Below, one piece after another: positions 20,410-31,800 of a stretch of 64,000 nt of DNA. Position 1 is the stretch's first letter. The number at the start of each line of letters is the position of its first letter. Made by a program: the position numbers and the translations under genes. This stretch comes from an uncultured Croceitalea sp. Lineage in GTDB: Bacteria; Bacteroidota; Bacteroidia; Flavobacteriales; Flavobacteriaceae. A model generated the notes under the pieces. That model was not told the DNA's origin and searched no databases. It saw only the letters and a program-made list of their open reading frames with translations. The DNA lies in assembly GCA_947503285.1 (NCBI GenBank), contig CANNDD010000010.1, positions 49,385-113,384 of the forward strand, given 5' to 3'.

Positions 20410-22035
20410 ATGAAAAGAAATCAATTTAAAATTTATGCTTCCGCTTTCCTTTTGGCTACCGGACTTACTTCCTGTACCGATTTGGAAATAGAAGAAACAG
20501 ACTCTTTTATCTCAGCGGGATTTGAAGGGTTCGAAAATGCCGATGAGGCGTTAAACGGTTTTTATCAAACGGTTTACGGAAATTTAGGTGACCAAGCTAA
20601 CACCTACGCATTAAGGGAAGTTACCACTGATGCCCTTCTTATACCTACTCGTGGTGCAGACTGGGGTGACAACGGACGTTGGAGGAAATTACACCAACAT
20701 GAATGGGGATTGGAAGAAGTAGATATCATTACCCCATTTCAACAATGGACACAAGCGCAATTGGTCGGTTCTCAAATAATCGATGCTAGAAGTAATGCCT
20801 CAGAAGGAACTGTAGCGGAAGCCCGGTTTTTAAGAGCTTACTCTATGTGGTCAAGCTTAGAGTTTTATGGACAAGTTCCGTTTAGGGATACTTCTTTACC
20901 ATCAACTGATTTACCTATTACGCTATCCGGTGCTGAAGCGGTTGATTTTATTATTGCTGACCTTGACGCAGCGATACCTAATTTGCCGACGGTTTCTGCC
21001 GGAAATACCGAATCTTTAAGTAGGGGATCTAAAGCGGCGGCCCGTTTTTTAAAGGCCAAAATCTTGCTGAACAGACACGTTTATGATAATCAATTGTCGG
21101 GCACTATAGGAACACCTGATCCAGCTAACATGTCTCAGGTGATAAGTTTGGTAGATGAAATTACTGCTGATGGTTATGCACTTGAATCAGGGTATTTCAA
21201 TATTTTTAGGGATACTCCTGACAATGAAACAATTTGGTGGGCTGAAACTGCCGTTGGCAACAGAATCTTCAATGGTCTACACTACAATTCCACTAGTATT
21301 GGTGGTGGGGGCTGGAATGGTTTCAGTACACTAGCGGAGTATTATGATTTGTTTGAAGGAAATTCGACAAGCAATCGAGTTGAGCTAGATGAAACTGCAC
21401 TTGACGGTCAAGAAGAACGTCGGGGTGGTGTTCCCCCATCGGGTCTGGCATTTACCGATCGACCCGGTACTGAAGATGAAGATGGATTTGAAGTCGGCTC
21501 AAATGTTGGTAATGGATTCTTGATTGGGCAACAATTTGCTTTAGACGGTACGCCATTAACGGACAGGCAAAATGCCCCATTGCAATTCTCGAGAGGATTT
21601 GTGGATGCTGAAGGTAATGCTAGTCTTATTAACAATAACGAACAAACTGGTATTCGTATGATTAAGTACAATCCTAGATTTGGCGGTTTTGTTAATCATA
21701 GTATTCAATTCAGATATGCTGATGCACACCTTATGAAAGCTGAAGCTATGTTAAGATTGGGTAATGACCCAACTGCAATGGTTAATGAATTGAGAACTAT
21801 TAGGGGCGCCACACCACTCGGAGCTGTAAGTGAGCAAGAATTATTGGACGAAAGAGGTAGAGAGTTGTTTGGAGAAGGATGGAGAAGAAACGATATGATT
21901 CGTTTTAGCCAATTCTTAAGAGGTTGGGAATTTAAAAATGGTCCGGAAATTGGAAATGCAACCAGATTGTTGTTCCCGATTCCACTGCCACAATTATTGG
22001 CAAACCCTAACTTGACCCAGAACCCTGGATACTAA
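20410..22035 (+). CDS. SusD/RagB-family nutrient-binding lipoprotein
   Basis: Surface lipoprotein partner of the preceding SusC, 541 residues. The lipobox LTSCTDLE gives the acylated Cys, followed by acidic residues, which resembles a surface-export signal for Bacteroidota lipoproteins. EARFLRAYSMWSSLEFYGQVP and the C-terminal LDERGRELFGEGWRRNDMIR are typical SusD/RagB segments (TPR-like helices). It would form the lid over the SusC barrel. It is followed by a strong terminator-like hairpin that separates susCD from the VCBS genes. Confidence 0.95.
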   Translation: MKRNQFKIYASAFLLATGLTSCTDLEIEETDSFISAGFEGFENADEALNGFYQTVYGNLGDQANTYALREVTTDALLIPTRGADWGDNGRWRKLHQHEWGLEEVDIITPFQQWTQAQLVGSQIIDARSNASEGTVAEARFLRAYSMWSSLEFYGQVPFRDTSLPSTDLPITLSGAEAVDFIIADLDAAIPNLPTVSAGNTESLSRGSKAAARFLKAKILLNRHVYDNQLSGTIGTPDPANMSQVISLVDEITADGYALESGYFNIFRDTPDNETIWWAETAVGNRIFNGLHYNSTSIGGGGWNGFSTLAEYYDLFEGNSTSNRVELDETALDGQEERRGGVPPSGLAFTDRPGTEDEDGFEVGSNVGNGFLIGQQFALDGTPLTDRQNAPLQFSRGFVDAEGNASLINNNEQTGIRMIKYNPRFGGFVNHSIQFRYADAHLMKAEAMLRLGNDPTAMVNELRTIRGATPLGAVSEQELLDERGRELFGEGWRRNDMIRFSQFLRGWEFKNGPEIGNATRLLFPIPLPQLLANPNLTQNPGY

Positions 22036-22054
22036 TCAAGTTTGAGGATAAAAT

Positions 22055-22088
22055 AAAAACCCTGACTTTAAAAAGTCAGGGTTTTTTT
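22055..22088 (+). terminator. Intrinsic terminator-like hairpin after susD
   Basis: Stem CCCTGACTT/AAGTCAGGG with a 4-base loop (22060-22081), extended by flanking A residues pairing with a run of seven T. This is a classic rho-independent terminator form. It lies about 20 bp after the susD stop and should reduce or stop read-through into the VCBS genes. Confidence 0.88.
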
Positions 22089-22220
22089 ATGTTTCAAAAT
22101 AGCATTGTAAATATCCTACGCAACCATTGGCCTTTAACACATCTTAATGTAGCATATTTGAACCATTGTAATTCTTTATACTTTTATTTAGATTACTTAT
22201 ATTGGCGCCCTATTTTGACG

Positions 22221-25200
22221 ATGAGAACCATGCGACGGATTATCATACTGTTTGGCTTTTTAAGCCTTTTGTTTTCTTGTAGTTCCAAGTCCGAAAGAAA
22301 ATTTGTCAAAGTACCATCCACACAAACCACCATTACCTTTTCGAACACCCTTATAGATTCGCCAGAACTCAACATACTCAATTACCTCTATTACTATAAT
22401 GGTGCAGGTGTAGTTACAGCAGACTTTAACAACGATTCTTTAGTGGATATCTATTTCGTAGGTAATCAAACACCAAATCAACTCTATATAAACAAAGGCA
22501 ATTTTCAATTCGTCAATGTTACCGCAGCTTCTGAATTGACGTTTTCTGATGGCTGGAACACCGGTGCTACCCAAGTTGATATCAATAATGACGGTTTGTT
22601 GGATATATACGTTTGTCAGGCTTCAGGATATCGCAATCTAAAGGGTCAAAACAAACTATATATCAATCAAGGTACAGACGCCAATGGAATACCCACCTTT
22701 AAAGAAAGTGCACGTGATTATGGATTGGACTTTGAAGGACTTTCCACGCAATCTGCCTTTTTTGATTTTGACCTTGATGGAGATCTCGATATGTACCTGC
22801 TCAATCACTCGGTACATCCAAATAGAAATTACGGTCGCGGGATTTTACGCAAACAAGTGGATTCCCTATCAGGTGACCGCATATACGAAAATGTAAACGG
22901 TTATTTCAATGATGTGAGTTCCCAAGCCGGAATCTATCAAGGTAAATCCGGTTATGGATTGGATTTATCCATCAGCGATTTAAATAACGACGGTTATCCA
23001 GATATTTATGTGGGAAACGATTTTTTTGAAAATGATTACCTCTACATCAACCAAAAAAATGGCACGTTTCGTGAAATTATCTCTGAAAATGATGAAAAAC
23101 TAGGAAACACCACCCACTTTTCAATGGGAAATGACATTGCAGACATCAATAATGATGGACAAATGGACATTGTTTCACTTGACATGCTGCCAGAAAACCT
23201 AGAAACCTATAAAACCTCAGGGTTGGAATACCCTTACCCTATATATCGCCAATACCTTAATAAAGGTTTTGCACCACAGTACATGCAAAATACATTACAC
23301 CTCAACTTAGGGGATGCCAATTTTGCCCAAATTGGCAATCTTAGCGGCATCGCTGCTACAGAATGGTCGTGGGGTGCACTCATAGCGGATTTTGACAATG
23401 ACGGTTACAACGATGTTTACATTTCAAATGGGATCAAGGGAGCCACCAATGATATGGATTATATGAATTTCATCGCCAATGAAAATATCCAAAGGCGTAT
23501 CGACTCTGGTATGACCTCAAGTGAAATGCCCTTGATAAATGAGCTTCCAATCAAAAAAGCACCTAATTATTTTTTCAGAAACAATGGAGACCTCACTTTT
23601 TCGGATACAAGTGAAGCATGGCTTGATAGTAATCCATCCTTTAGCAATGGTTGCACCTATTCAGACCTGGACAATGATGGCGATTTAGATATCATTGTAA
23701 ACAACATAAACGAACCTGCTTATATTCTTGAGAATACATCAAATGAAAATTATTCACTTACCGTTATGCTTGAAGGCAAACAAAATAATCCCTTCGGTGT
23801 AGGTAGTAAACTGATAGCTTATCAAGACTCAAAACTACAGGTAAGGGAGCACTTTACAACGAAAGGATATCTCTCCGGCAAGGATAATAGAGTTTACTTC
23901 GGTTTAGGAAAAGATAGTATTTTGGATAGCCTTAAAATCATATGGCCAAATGGAACCTACCAAACCCTGACATCAGTTAAGGCAAATACCATATTAAAAC
24001 TATCACAAAAAAATGCTATTGACGTAGAACAAGATGACAATTCAACACACTATACCCAATTTCAAAGAATTGATTCCGTATTGAACTTCGTCCATAAAGA
24101 GGCCGTCTCTTTAGATTTTGATAGACAACCTTTAATCCCCTTCGCCGCTTCCAACGAAGGTCCGGGAATAGCGATTGCCGATATCAACGATGACGGTCTC
24201 GATGATATTTTTATAAACGGGGCAAAAAGACAAGCTTCATCGCTATATATTCAAAGAGAAGGTGGGGACTTTTCTTTAAGCCAACAAGACCTTTTTAATG
24301 AAGATGCCATTAACGAAGATGTTGAAAGTCTTTTTTTTGATTCAGACAACGATGGTGATCTAGATTTGCTGGTGGTTAGTGGAGGAAATGAATTTCTAAA
24401 CGGGAAACCGCTACAACCCCGATTTTATAAAAACGAGAGTGGAGTGCTATTTAGAAAAGACGGTATGTTTTCAGGAATTTCCTTAAATGCCTCTAAAGTT
24501 GTAGCCCTTGATTATGATAATGATAATGACAATGACATCATTATAACGGCAGACCAACAACCATCCAAATATGGCGTTACGCCAAAACAATTCATCTTTC
24601 AAAACAATGGAAAAGATGGGTTTTTGGATGTTACTAATCGCGTTGCCCCTGATTTTGAATATATTGGCAATGTCAAAGATATTGTGGTTGCAGATGTGGA
24701 CCAAGATGGTTTGACAGATTTCATGGTCGTCGGGCATTGGATGCCAATCTCCATTTTCTTGAACAAAGGTTCCACCTTTGAGCTGCAAAACGGCCAAAGT
24801 CTTTCGAAGACCCACGGCTGGTGGAATAGCATTGCCGTAAATGATTATGACAATGATGGGGATTTGGATATTTTTTGCGGTAATTGGGGGCTGAATACAA
24901 AATTTAAAGCCAATAATGAATATCCTATTACCTTATATCTCGCAGATTTTGATCAAAATGGATCTGTAGAACCCCTGGTAACGTATTTTCATGACCAAAC
25001 GGAAACACCATTTGCCTCAAAAGATGAATTGGTAAAACAAATGCCCTTCCTCAACAAAAAGTTTCTGTCTTACAAAAGCTTCGCAAAGGCATCCGTGCCA
25101 GAATTATTTGGTCAAAAAGAGCTTGATAACGCGCAACAAAAGAAAGTCTATCTTTTAGAGAGCAGTTACTTCGAAAATACTGGAGATGGAAAATTTGCTA

Positions 25201-25526
25201 AACACAACTTCCCAAGAATTGCCCAATCGTCAACGGTACGCGATATGCTATTTGATGACGTAAATTCAGATGGCTATAAAGACTTGTTAATTATTGGCAA
25301 TGATTATGAAATAAGTACCCAGTTGGGTAGATTAGATGCGCTACGTGGAGTAATTTTGCAAAATGATAAAAATGGCGGGTTTTTCTGGCAGAAAAATCCA
25401 TCGCTGCATATTGAAGGGGCCTCAAGAAACATACATAAAATCAAAATAAACGATCAAGAACGATATGTGATTGGAAGAAATAACAAAGCTCCTTTGTTTA
25501 TAGCTAAAAAGAATCAAGACAAATGA
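22221..25526 (+). CDS. VCBS/FG-GAP repeat lipoprotein with ASPIC/UnbV domain (paralogue 1)
   Basis: Exported protein of about 1101 residues. I place the start at ATG 22221 (or 22230) because the lipoprotein signal, MRRIIILFGFLSLLFSC, begins there; an upstream in-frame extension to 22089 runs into the terminator and lacks export features. The body has many calcium-loop repeats such as DINNDGLLDIYV, DFDLDGDLDMYL and DLNNDGYPDIYV, forming a predicted beta-propeller. An ASPIC/UnbV-like segment (VGSKLIAY...GLGKDSILDSLKIIWPNG) lies near residues 515-590. Function is unknown; propellers of this kind bind ligands or other proteins. It is the first of three tandem paralogues. Confidence 0.9.
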   Translation: MRTMRRIIILFGFLSLLFSCSSKSERKFVKVPSTQTTITFSNTLIDSPELNILNYLYYYNGAGVVTADFNNDSLVDIYFVGNQTPNQLYINKGNFQFVNVTAASELTFSDGWNTGATQVDINNDGLLDIYVCQASGYRNLKGQNKLYINQGTDANGIPTFKESARDYGLDFEGLSTQSAFFDFDLDGDLDMYLLNHSVHPNRNYGRGILRKQVDSLSGDRIYENVNGYFNDVSSQAGIYQGKSGYGLDLSISDLNNDGYPDIYVGNDFFENDYLYINQKNGTFREIISENDEKLGNTTHFSMGNDIADINNDGQMDIVSLDMLPENLETYKTSGLEYPYPIYRQYLNKGFAPQYMQNTLHLNLGDANFAQIGNLSGIAATEWSWGALIADFDNDGYNDVYISNGIKGATNDMDYMNFIANENIQRRIDSGMTSSEMPLINELPIKKAPNYFFRNNGDLTFSDTSEAWLDSNPSFSNGCTYSDLDNDGDLDIIVNNINEPAYILENTSNENYSLTVMLEGKQNNPFGVGSKLIAYQDSKLQVREHFTTKGYLSGKDNRVYFGLGKDSILDSLKIIWPNGTYQTLTSVKANTILKLSQKNAIDVEQDDNSTHYTQFQRIDSVLNFVHKEAVSLDFDRQPLIPFAASNEGPGIAIADINDDGLDDIFINGAKRQASSLYIQREGGDFSLSQQDLFNEDAINEDVESLFFDSDNDGDLDLLVVSGGNEFLNGKPLQPRFYKNESGVLFRKDGMFSGISLNASKVVALDYDNDNDNDIIITADQQPSKYGVTPKQFIFQNNGKDGFLDVTNRVAPDFEYIGNVKDIVVADVDQDGLTDFMVVGHWMPISIFLNKGSTFELQNGQSLSKTHGWWNSIAVNDYDNDGDLDIFCGNWGLNTKFKANNEYPITLYLADFDQNGSVEPLVTYFHDQTETPFASKDELVKQMPFLNKKFLSYKSFAKASVPELFGQKELDNAQQKKVYLLESSYFENTGDGKFAKHNFPRIAQSSTVRDMLFDDVNSDGYKDLLIIGNDYEISTQLGRLDALRGVILQNDKNGGFFWQKNPSLHIEGASRNIHKIKINDQERYVIGRNNKAPLFIAKKNQDK

Positions 25527-28500
25527 AAATGAGATTATTGATTTTAGGATTGTTCCTTATTTTTCTAAGTGCCTGTAAAAAAGAGGTAGTGGAGAAAAAA
25601 CCGGAAGTGGAAGCTACTTTATTCACCTTGCTAAAACCTACCGAGACCGGGGTGGATTTTGTCAATAAAGTGGAGAATCAGAAAAACTTCAATATTTTTA
25701 AATACCGAAATTTCTATAATGGTGGTGGAGTAGCCATAGGCGATATCAACAATGATGGCCTTTCCGACATTTACCTGACCGGTAATATGGAGCCTAATAA
25801 ACTCTACCTCAACAAAGGGGATTTCAAGTTTGAGGACATATCGGAAAAAGCCGGCGTATCTGGTAACAAGCCGTGGTCGACAGGTGTGGTTATGGTTGAT
25901 GTCAACGCCGATGGGTTATTGGATATTTATGTCAGTAACGCTGGTAATCTTGAAGGAAACAATCACGACAATGATCTATACATCAACAATGGGAATCTTA
26001 CGTTTACTGAAAAGGCCAGTGAGTACAACCTTGCGAAAACAGGTTTTTCAACCCATGCTTCGTTCTTTGACTATGATAAAGATGGCGACCTCGATGCCTA
26101 TATTCTAAATAACAGTAATATCCCTGTCAGTAGCCTTGGTTATGCGGAACAACGTGAGGTACGGGCCCAAGATTGGGAGGGGGTACCCCACATTTTTAGG
26201 GGCGTTGGTGATATGCTTTTACGTAATGATGATGGAAAATTTGTCGATGTAAGTGAAGATGCCGGTATCTATGGAAGCCTTATCGGTTTTGGCCTCGGCG
26301 TTTTAGTGACCGACATTAACAATGACCGATACCCAGACATTTATGTCTCCAACGACTTCTACGAGCGTGATTATTTATACATCAACCAAAAAGATGGTAC
26401 TTTCACCGAAGAAATCAAAAACTACACTTCGCATCTAAGCCTCTCTGCCATGGGTATCGATATTGCCGACATCAATAACGATGGCCATAATGATATCTTT
26501 ATAACCGATATGCTTCCTGAACCAGATGAAAGGGTGAAATCAGTTATGGAATTTGAGGGTTACAATGTTTTTGACCTAAAAAGGGAAAAGGATTTTTACC
26601 AACAATACATTCAAAATACCTTACAACTCAATAATGGCAACGGTACTTTTTCTGAAATCGCTTATTATAGCGGGGTTCACGCCACCGATTGGAGCTGGGC
26701 CGGACTCATGTTCGACATGGATAATGACGGACTGAAAGATATTTTCGTAACCAATGGCATCAACCATGACTTGACCGATTTAGACTTCGTTGATTTTTTC
26801 GCCAATGAGATCATCCAAAAAATGGCATTGACCGGTAGAAAAGAATCCATTGATTCCATAATCAATAAAATGCCCATAAAGCCCCAACATAATTATGCCT
26901 ATAAAAACAATGGTGATATTACGTTTAAAAATGCCAATGTAGAATGGGGGTTTGACCTACCCACACGTTCAAATGGAGCAGCCTATGGGGATTTAGACAA
27001 TGATGGGGATCTCGACTTGGTCATAAACAATGTAAATACCGAAACTTTTGTATACCGAAACAATACCAATGAGTTTGAAGAAAACAACTACATCAAAGTA
27101 CAATTTAAGGGTAAGGATAAGAATCCTTTTGGTATCGGTGCATTGGTCAAATTCTATTTTGACGACAGCATCATTAACCAAGAACTCATACCTTCACGAG
27201 GGTTTCAATCTTCAATGGAATATGATATGACGGTGGGTTTAGGAAAAATCAAACAACTGGATTCCATTCGAGTCATTTGGCCTGACGACGCAACCCAAAA
27301 ACTGGAAAATCTAAATACAAATCAGACCCTGACCTTAAATTGGGAGGATGCAAATGACATGTACACTGTGTCAAAACCGGGCGGCAACGAAGCGTATTTG
27401 AAAGAAGTAAACGCACCATCATTAATAGCCCATGATGAAAATAATTATAATGATTTCGATTACGAGGGCTTAATCTATAAAAAACTCTCACAAGAGGGGC
27501 CCTCATTGGCAATTGCAGATGTGAATGGTGATGGTCATGAGGATTTCTTCATTGGAGGTGCCGAGAACCAACCGGCAACATTATATACCCATAGCGGTAA
27601 TGGTAGAGTGGCCCCGAAAACGATAAAAGCCTTTGAAAAAGATAAGTCTTTTGAAGATGTTGCCGCTGCTTTCTTTGATGCCGATCAAGATGGTGATCAA
27701 GACTTAATGGTTGCTTCGGGGGGGAACAATTATAATTTACAACGTACTTACAGCCCCCGACTTTATTTGAATGATGGTAAAGGAAATTTCACGAAATCAC
27801 CAAACGAACTTCCCTCTACCTTTAAAAATATGGCTACCATAGCGGCCAATGATTTTGATGGCGACGGTGATGTGGATGTGTTTATTGGCTCAAGAAGCGT
27901 AGTTGGGGTATATGGCATCTCACCGGATCATTTACTATTGGAGAATCAAGGTGATGGTACCTTTACAAATGCTACGGAAAGATTAGGCTACGAACTCAAA
28001 GATGCCGGTATGGTCACACATTCCACTTGGGCCGATATTGACGGTGATGGCAAAGAAGATCTTATCATAACCGCCGAATGGGACACCCCGAAAATTTACA
28101 AAAACACAGGTCGTAGACTGACAAAATTGAAAACAAATTTAGACAGTCTACATGGGTGGTGGAACACCGTTGAGGCAGTTGATTTAGACAATGACGGTGA
28201 TAAAGACCTTATTTTAGGAAATATGGGTTTGAATTTACACTACCAACCAAGAGAGGGCCATCCTATGAAAATGTACATCAATGATTTTGATGGCAATGGC
28301 ACATTAGAACAAATTGTGACACAGAATTTTGAAGGGGGAGATTATCCCATACACCAAAAAAAGGAGCTAACGGAGCAAATTGTTTCGTTAAAGAAGGAAA
28401 ATCTAAAAGCCTCTGATTATGCCCGCAGAACGATACATGAGCTTTTTTCAAAAGAGGCTATGGATAACGCCATAGTAAAAGAATCACGTATTTCAAAATC

Positions 28501-28864
28501 AGTAATAGCAATCAATGAAGGTGGTGGCAAATTCACAATTAAAGAATTGCCTTCTAGAGTGCAGCTCTCGTGTGTATGCGATATTACTTGTTCAGACATC
28601 AATGACGATGGTAATCTAGACTTGATCATGGCAGGTAACAATTTTGAGTTCAAACCCCAGTTCTCAAGGGTTGATGCCAGTTATGGCAATGTACTTTTAG
28701 GAGATGGAAAACTAGGTTTTGAGTGGCAAGATTATGATAAGAGTGGTTTTTCCATTAAAGAAGAAGTCAAGTATCTTAAACAGTTTAAAGACAAAAAAGG
28801 AAAAACCTTTATCATAGCTGCAATAAATGATGAGAAACCCAAGATTTTCACAGTAAATGAATAG
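25523..28864 (+). CDS. VCBS/FG-GAP repeat lipoprotein with ASPIC/UnbV domain (paralogue 2)
   Basis: Second paralogue, 1113 residues. The lipobox is LIFLSAC near residue 17, followed by KKE. Calcium-binding repeats include DINNDGLSDIYL, DYDKDGDLDAYI, DINNDRYPDIYV and DMDNDGLKDIFV. The signature HATDWSWAGLMFDMDNDG precedes an ASPIC/UnbV-like segment (IGALVKFYF...DSIRVIWPDD). It overlaps the previous stop by 4 bp, so translation is coupled. It shares domain order and length with its neighbours, which indicates tandem duplication. Biochemical role is unknown. Confidence 0.9.
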   Translation: MKMRLLILGLFLIFLSACKKEVVEKKPEVEATLFTLLKPTETGVDFVNKVENQKNFNIFKYRNFYNGGGVAIGDINNDGLSDIYLTGNMEPNKLYLNKGDFKFEDISEKAGVSGNKPWSTGVVMVDVNADGLLDIYVSNAGNLEGNNHDNDLYINNGNLTFTEKASEYNLAKTGFSTHASFFDYDKDGDLDAYILNNSNIPVSSLGYAEQREVRAQDWEGVPHIFRGVGDMLLRNDDGKFVDVSEDAGIYGSLIGFGLGVLVTDINNDRYPDIYVSNDFYERDYLYINQKDGTFTEEIKNYTSHLSLSAMGIDIADINNDGHNDIFITDMLPEPDERVKSVMEFEGYNVFDLKREKDFYQQYIQNTLQLNNGNGTFSEIAYYSGVHATDWSWAGLMFDMDNDGLKDIFVTNGINHDLTDLDFVDFFANEIIQKMALTGRKESIDSIINKMPIKPQHNYAYKNNGDITFKNANVEWGFDLPTRSNGAAYGDLDNDGDLDLVINNVNTETFVYRNNTNEFEENNYIKVQFKGKDKNPFGIGALVKFYFDDSIINQELIPSRGFQSSMEYDMTVGLGKIKQLDSIRVIWPDDATQKLENLNTNQTLTLNWEDANDMYTVSKPGGNEAYLKEVNAPSLIAHDENNYNDFDYEGLIYKKLSQEGPSLAIADVNGDGHEDFFIGGAENQPATLYTHSGNGRVAPKTIKAFEKDKSFEDVAAAFFDADQDGDQDLMVASGGNNYNLQRTYSPRLYLNDGKGNFTKSPNELPSTFKNMATIAANDFDGDGDVDVFIGSRSVVGVYGISPDHLLLENQGDGTFTNATERLGYELKDAGMVTHSTWADIDGDGKEDLIITAEWDTPKIYKNTGRRLTKLKTNLDSLHGWWNTVEAVDLDNDGDKDLILGNMGLNLHYQPREGHPMKMYINDFDGNGTLEQIVTQNFEGGDYPIHQKKELTEQIVSLKKENLKASDYARRTIHELFSKEAMDNAIVKESRISKSVIAINEGGGKFTIKELPSRVQLSCVCDITCSDINDDGNLDLIMAGNNFEFKPQFSRVDASYGNVLLGDGKLGFEWQDYDKSGFSIKEEVKYLKQFKDKKGKTFIIAAINDEKPKIFTVNE

Positions 28865-31800
28865 ACTTCTTTTCATTCTTTTCTTCGCATTTACCATAAT
28901 GGGCTGCACGGATCAAAGTCGATTGTTCCATTCCATTGATAGTTCAAAAACCGGTATTGAATTCAATAACCTTGTCACTGAATCGGATGAACTCAATATA
29001 CTGGATTACCTCTATTTTTATAATGGTGGTGGGGTGGCCATAGGCGATATCAACAATGATTCACTACCCGATATTTTCTTTACCGGAAATCAAGTAAAAA
29101 ACAAACTATACCTGAATAAGGGCAATCTTCAGTTTGAGGACATATCGAGCACAGCAGGAATTGAAGGGCAAAGTACTTGGAACACGGGTACCACCATGGC
29201 CGATGTAAATGGGGATGGACTTTTAGATATTTATGTTTGTGCCGTTGTGGGCATCAACGGATTTAACGGATTCAATGAACTGTACATTAACAACGGTGAT
29301 AATACCTTTACCGAAAGTGCAGCGAAATATGGATTGGATTTTGACTCTTACAGTTCAAATGCGGCCTTTTTTGATTATGATTTGGATGGTGACCTAGATC
29401 TGTACCTGCTCAATCATGCCGTACATACCCAAAACTCTTACGGTAAGGCTAGCTTAAGAAATGAGAGAACCTATGAGACCGGTGACAAACTACTTCGAAA
29501 TGATGATGGAAAATTCATAGATGTGAGCGAATCTGCCGGTATTTATGGCGGTATCAATAGTTATGGACTAGGACTGGCAATTTCAGACTTCAATTTAGAT
29601 GGGTATCCGGATTTATATATCGGAAATGACTTTCATGAAGACGATTACTACTATTTGAACAATGGCGATGGCACCTTCATCGAAAGTTCGAGAACCTACT
29701 TCGGGCATACCAGTCGTTTCTCGATGGGGAGTGACGTTGCTGATATCAACCATGACGGGCGTCCAGATTTAATATCCTTGGATATGCTACCTCAAGATGA
29801 GACCGTGTTAAAAGCCTCTGAAGGTGACGACAATGTTCAAATTCAAAAGCTACGTATTGAAGAGTTTGGGTACCATTATCAGTTCACGAGAAACATGCTG
29901 TACGTCAACCAGCCTGACGGTAAATATATGGAAACCGCCCTCTTAAGTGGTATCGCCGCAACTGATTGGAGCTGGAGTGCCTTATTTGCCGATTACGACC
30001 AAGATGGGGAACAAGACCTGTTTGTCGCAAACGGAATCAAAAAGAGGCCCAATGACCTCGACTTTGTGAAGTTTGTTTCCAATGAGCAAATCCAAAAAAA
30101 GATAGACAATACCAAATTAGTCGATCAAAAAGCCTTACAGTTAATGCCCTCGGGCAATACACACAATTATATTTTCAAGGGGGGACAAGATCTCATTTTT
30201 GAGGATATGTCCGGCAAATGGATACAAAAAGATACCATTCTCTCAGGGGCAAGTGCTTATGGGGATTTAGATGGGGATGGGGATCTTGACCTTGTGACCA
30301 ATAACATGAACCAATTTGCCTCAATCCTTGAAAATAAAACTGATGACGCCACTAATTATTTAAAGATCGTTCTTGCCTTCAAAGGCAAGAACAGCTTTGG
30401 TATCGGCACCAAAGTATATTCATATGACAAGGGCAGATTGCAATTCAAAGAACTATTCCCTACGAGGGGTTTTCAAGCTTCATCAGAACCCATAATACAT
30501 TTTGGCTATGCCCAAACGACCCAAATCGATTCTTTGAAGATTGTATGGCCCGATAAGACCTATCAGGTCTTGACCAACATCGATGTCAATCAAACATTGC
30601 GTATTTCACCAGATAACACACGACCCTATAGGTATTCGGGCAATAGCATGAACAAACCGCTATTTGTCTTAACAGAAGACAATCTTGGAATCGATTTTGC
30701 GCATAGGGAAGATAACTATACCGATTTTATCCGTGAAAAATTAATGCCTTATAAAGCATCCGATAGAGGTCCGGCAGTTGCGATTGGTGACTTGAATAAT
30801 GATGGAAAAGAGGATGTCTTTTTCGGGGGTTCGAAATATATTCCGTCTGCGGTCTATTTACAAAAGGATTCCATTTTTGTCAAGCATAAACTTGCCACCT
30901 TGGCAAAAGATTCTATAAAAGAGGACATTTCCGCAGTAGTAGCGGATTTTAATGGTGATGCTAAAAATGATCTGTTTATCGCTTCTGGGGGAGCGGATTT
31001 TTTTGGCGATTCAAAACCATTATCAGACAGTTACTATATACAAAAAGACACCACACTGGTTTTAGCGAGTTTACCGGATTACTTTCAAAATGCGGCAATA
31101 ATCAAACCTTTCGATTTCGATGAAGATGGTGATTTAGACATTTTTGTAGGCAATCATATCATAACCGGAAAATTTGGGGCAGCACCCAAGGCCTATTTGC
31201 TGAAAAATGAAAATGGTGTTTTCACCATAGTGAAAGATTTTGGGGCCTCAGAAACAGGTATGGTGACCGATGCGATTTGGGAAGATTTTGACAGCGATGG
31301 TAATACTGACCTTATTATCATCGGGGAATGGATGTCACCTAAATTCTTTAAAAATGATAAGGGGGCTTTCAAAGAAGCCCAAAAATTGGATTTAAACGGC
31401 CTATGGCAGACTATTCAACCCTTTGACATTGATGGTGATGGCGATACCGATTATCTTTTGGGCAATTGGGGTACCAACTCAAAATTCAAGGCCTCAAAAG
31501 AAAGACCGATGAAATTGTTATTTGGGGATTTTGATGCCAACGGACAAACGGAAACCATTACTACCATTGAAAAAAATGGAAAATACTACCCCATATCCGG
31601 ATTGGATGATTTAAGTTCCCAAATGATTTTTTTACGAAAAAAATTCAATTCGTATCGCGCTTTTGCGGGTAAGTCCATTGATGAAATACTCGATCCTGAA
31701 AAAGTGTCAAACGCCGAAACCTTGACCGTTACTACCTTATCATCTGGGTATCTTAAAAATGACGCTGGAAAATTAAGTTTTATCCCTTTCTCCAATGAGC

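Noticed and set aside
22089..22220. N-terminal extension of the first VCBS protein
   Set aside because: It would start in the tail of the terminator and put 44 non-signal residues before a perfect lipoprotein signal.
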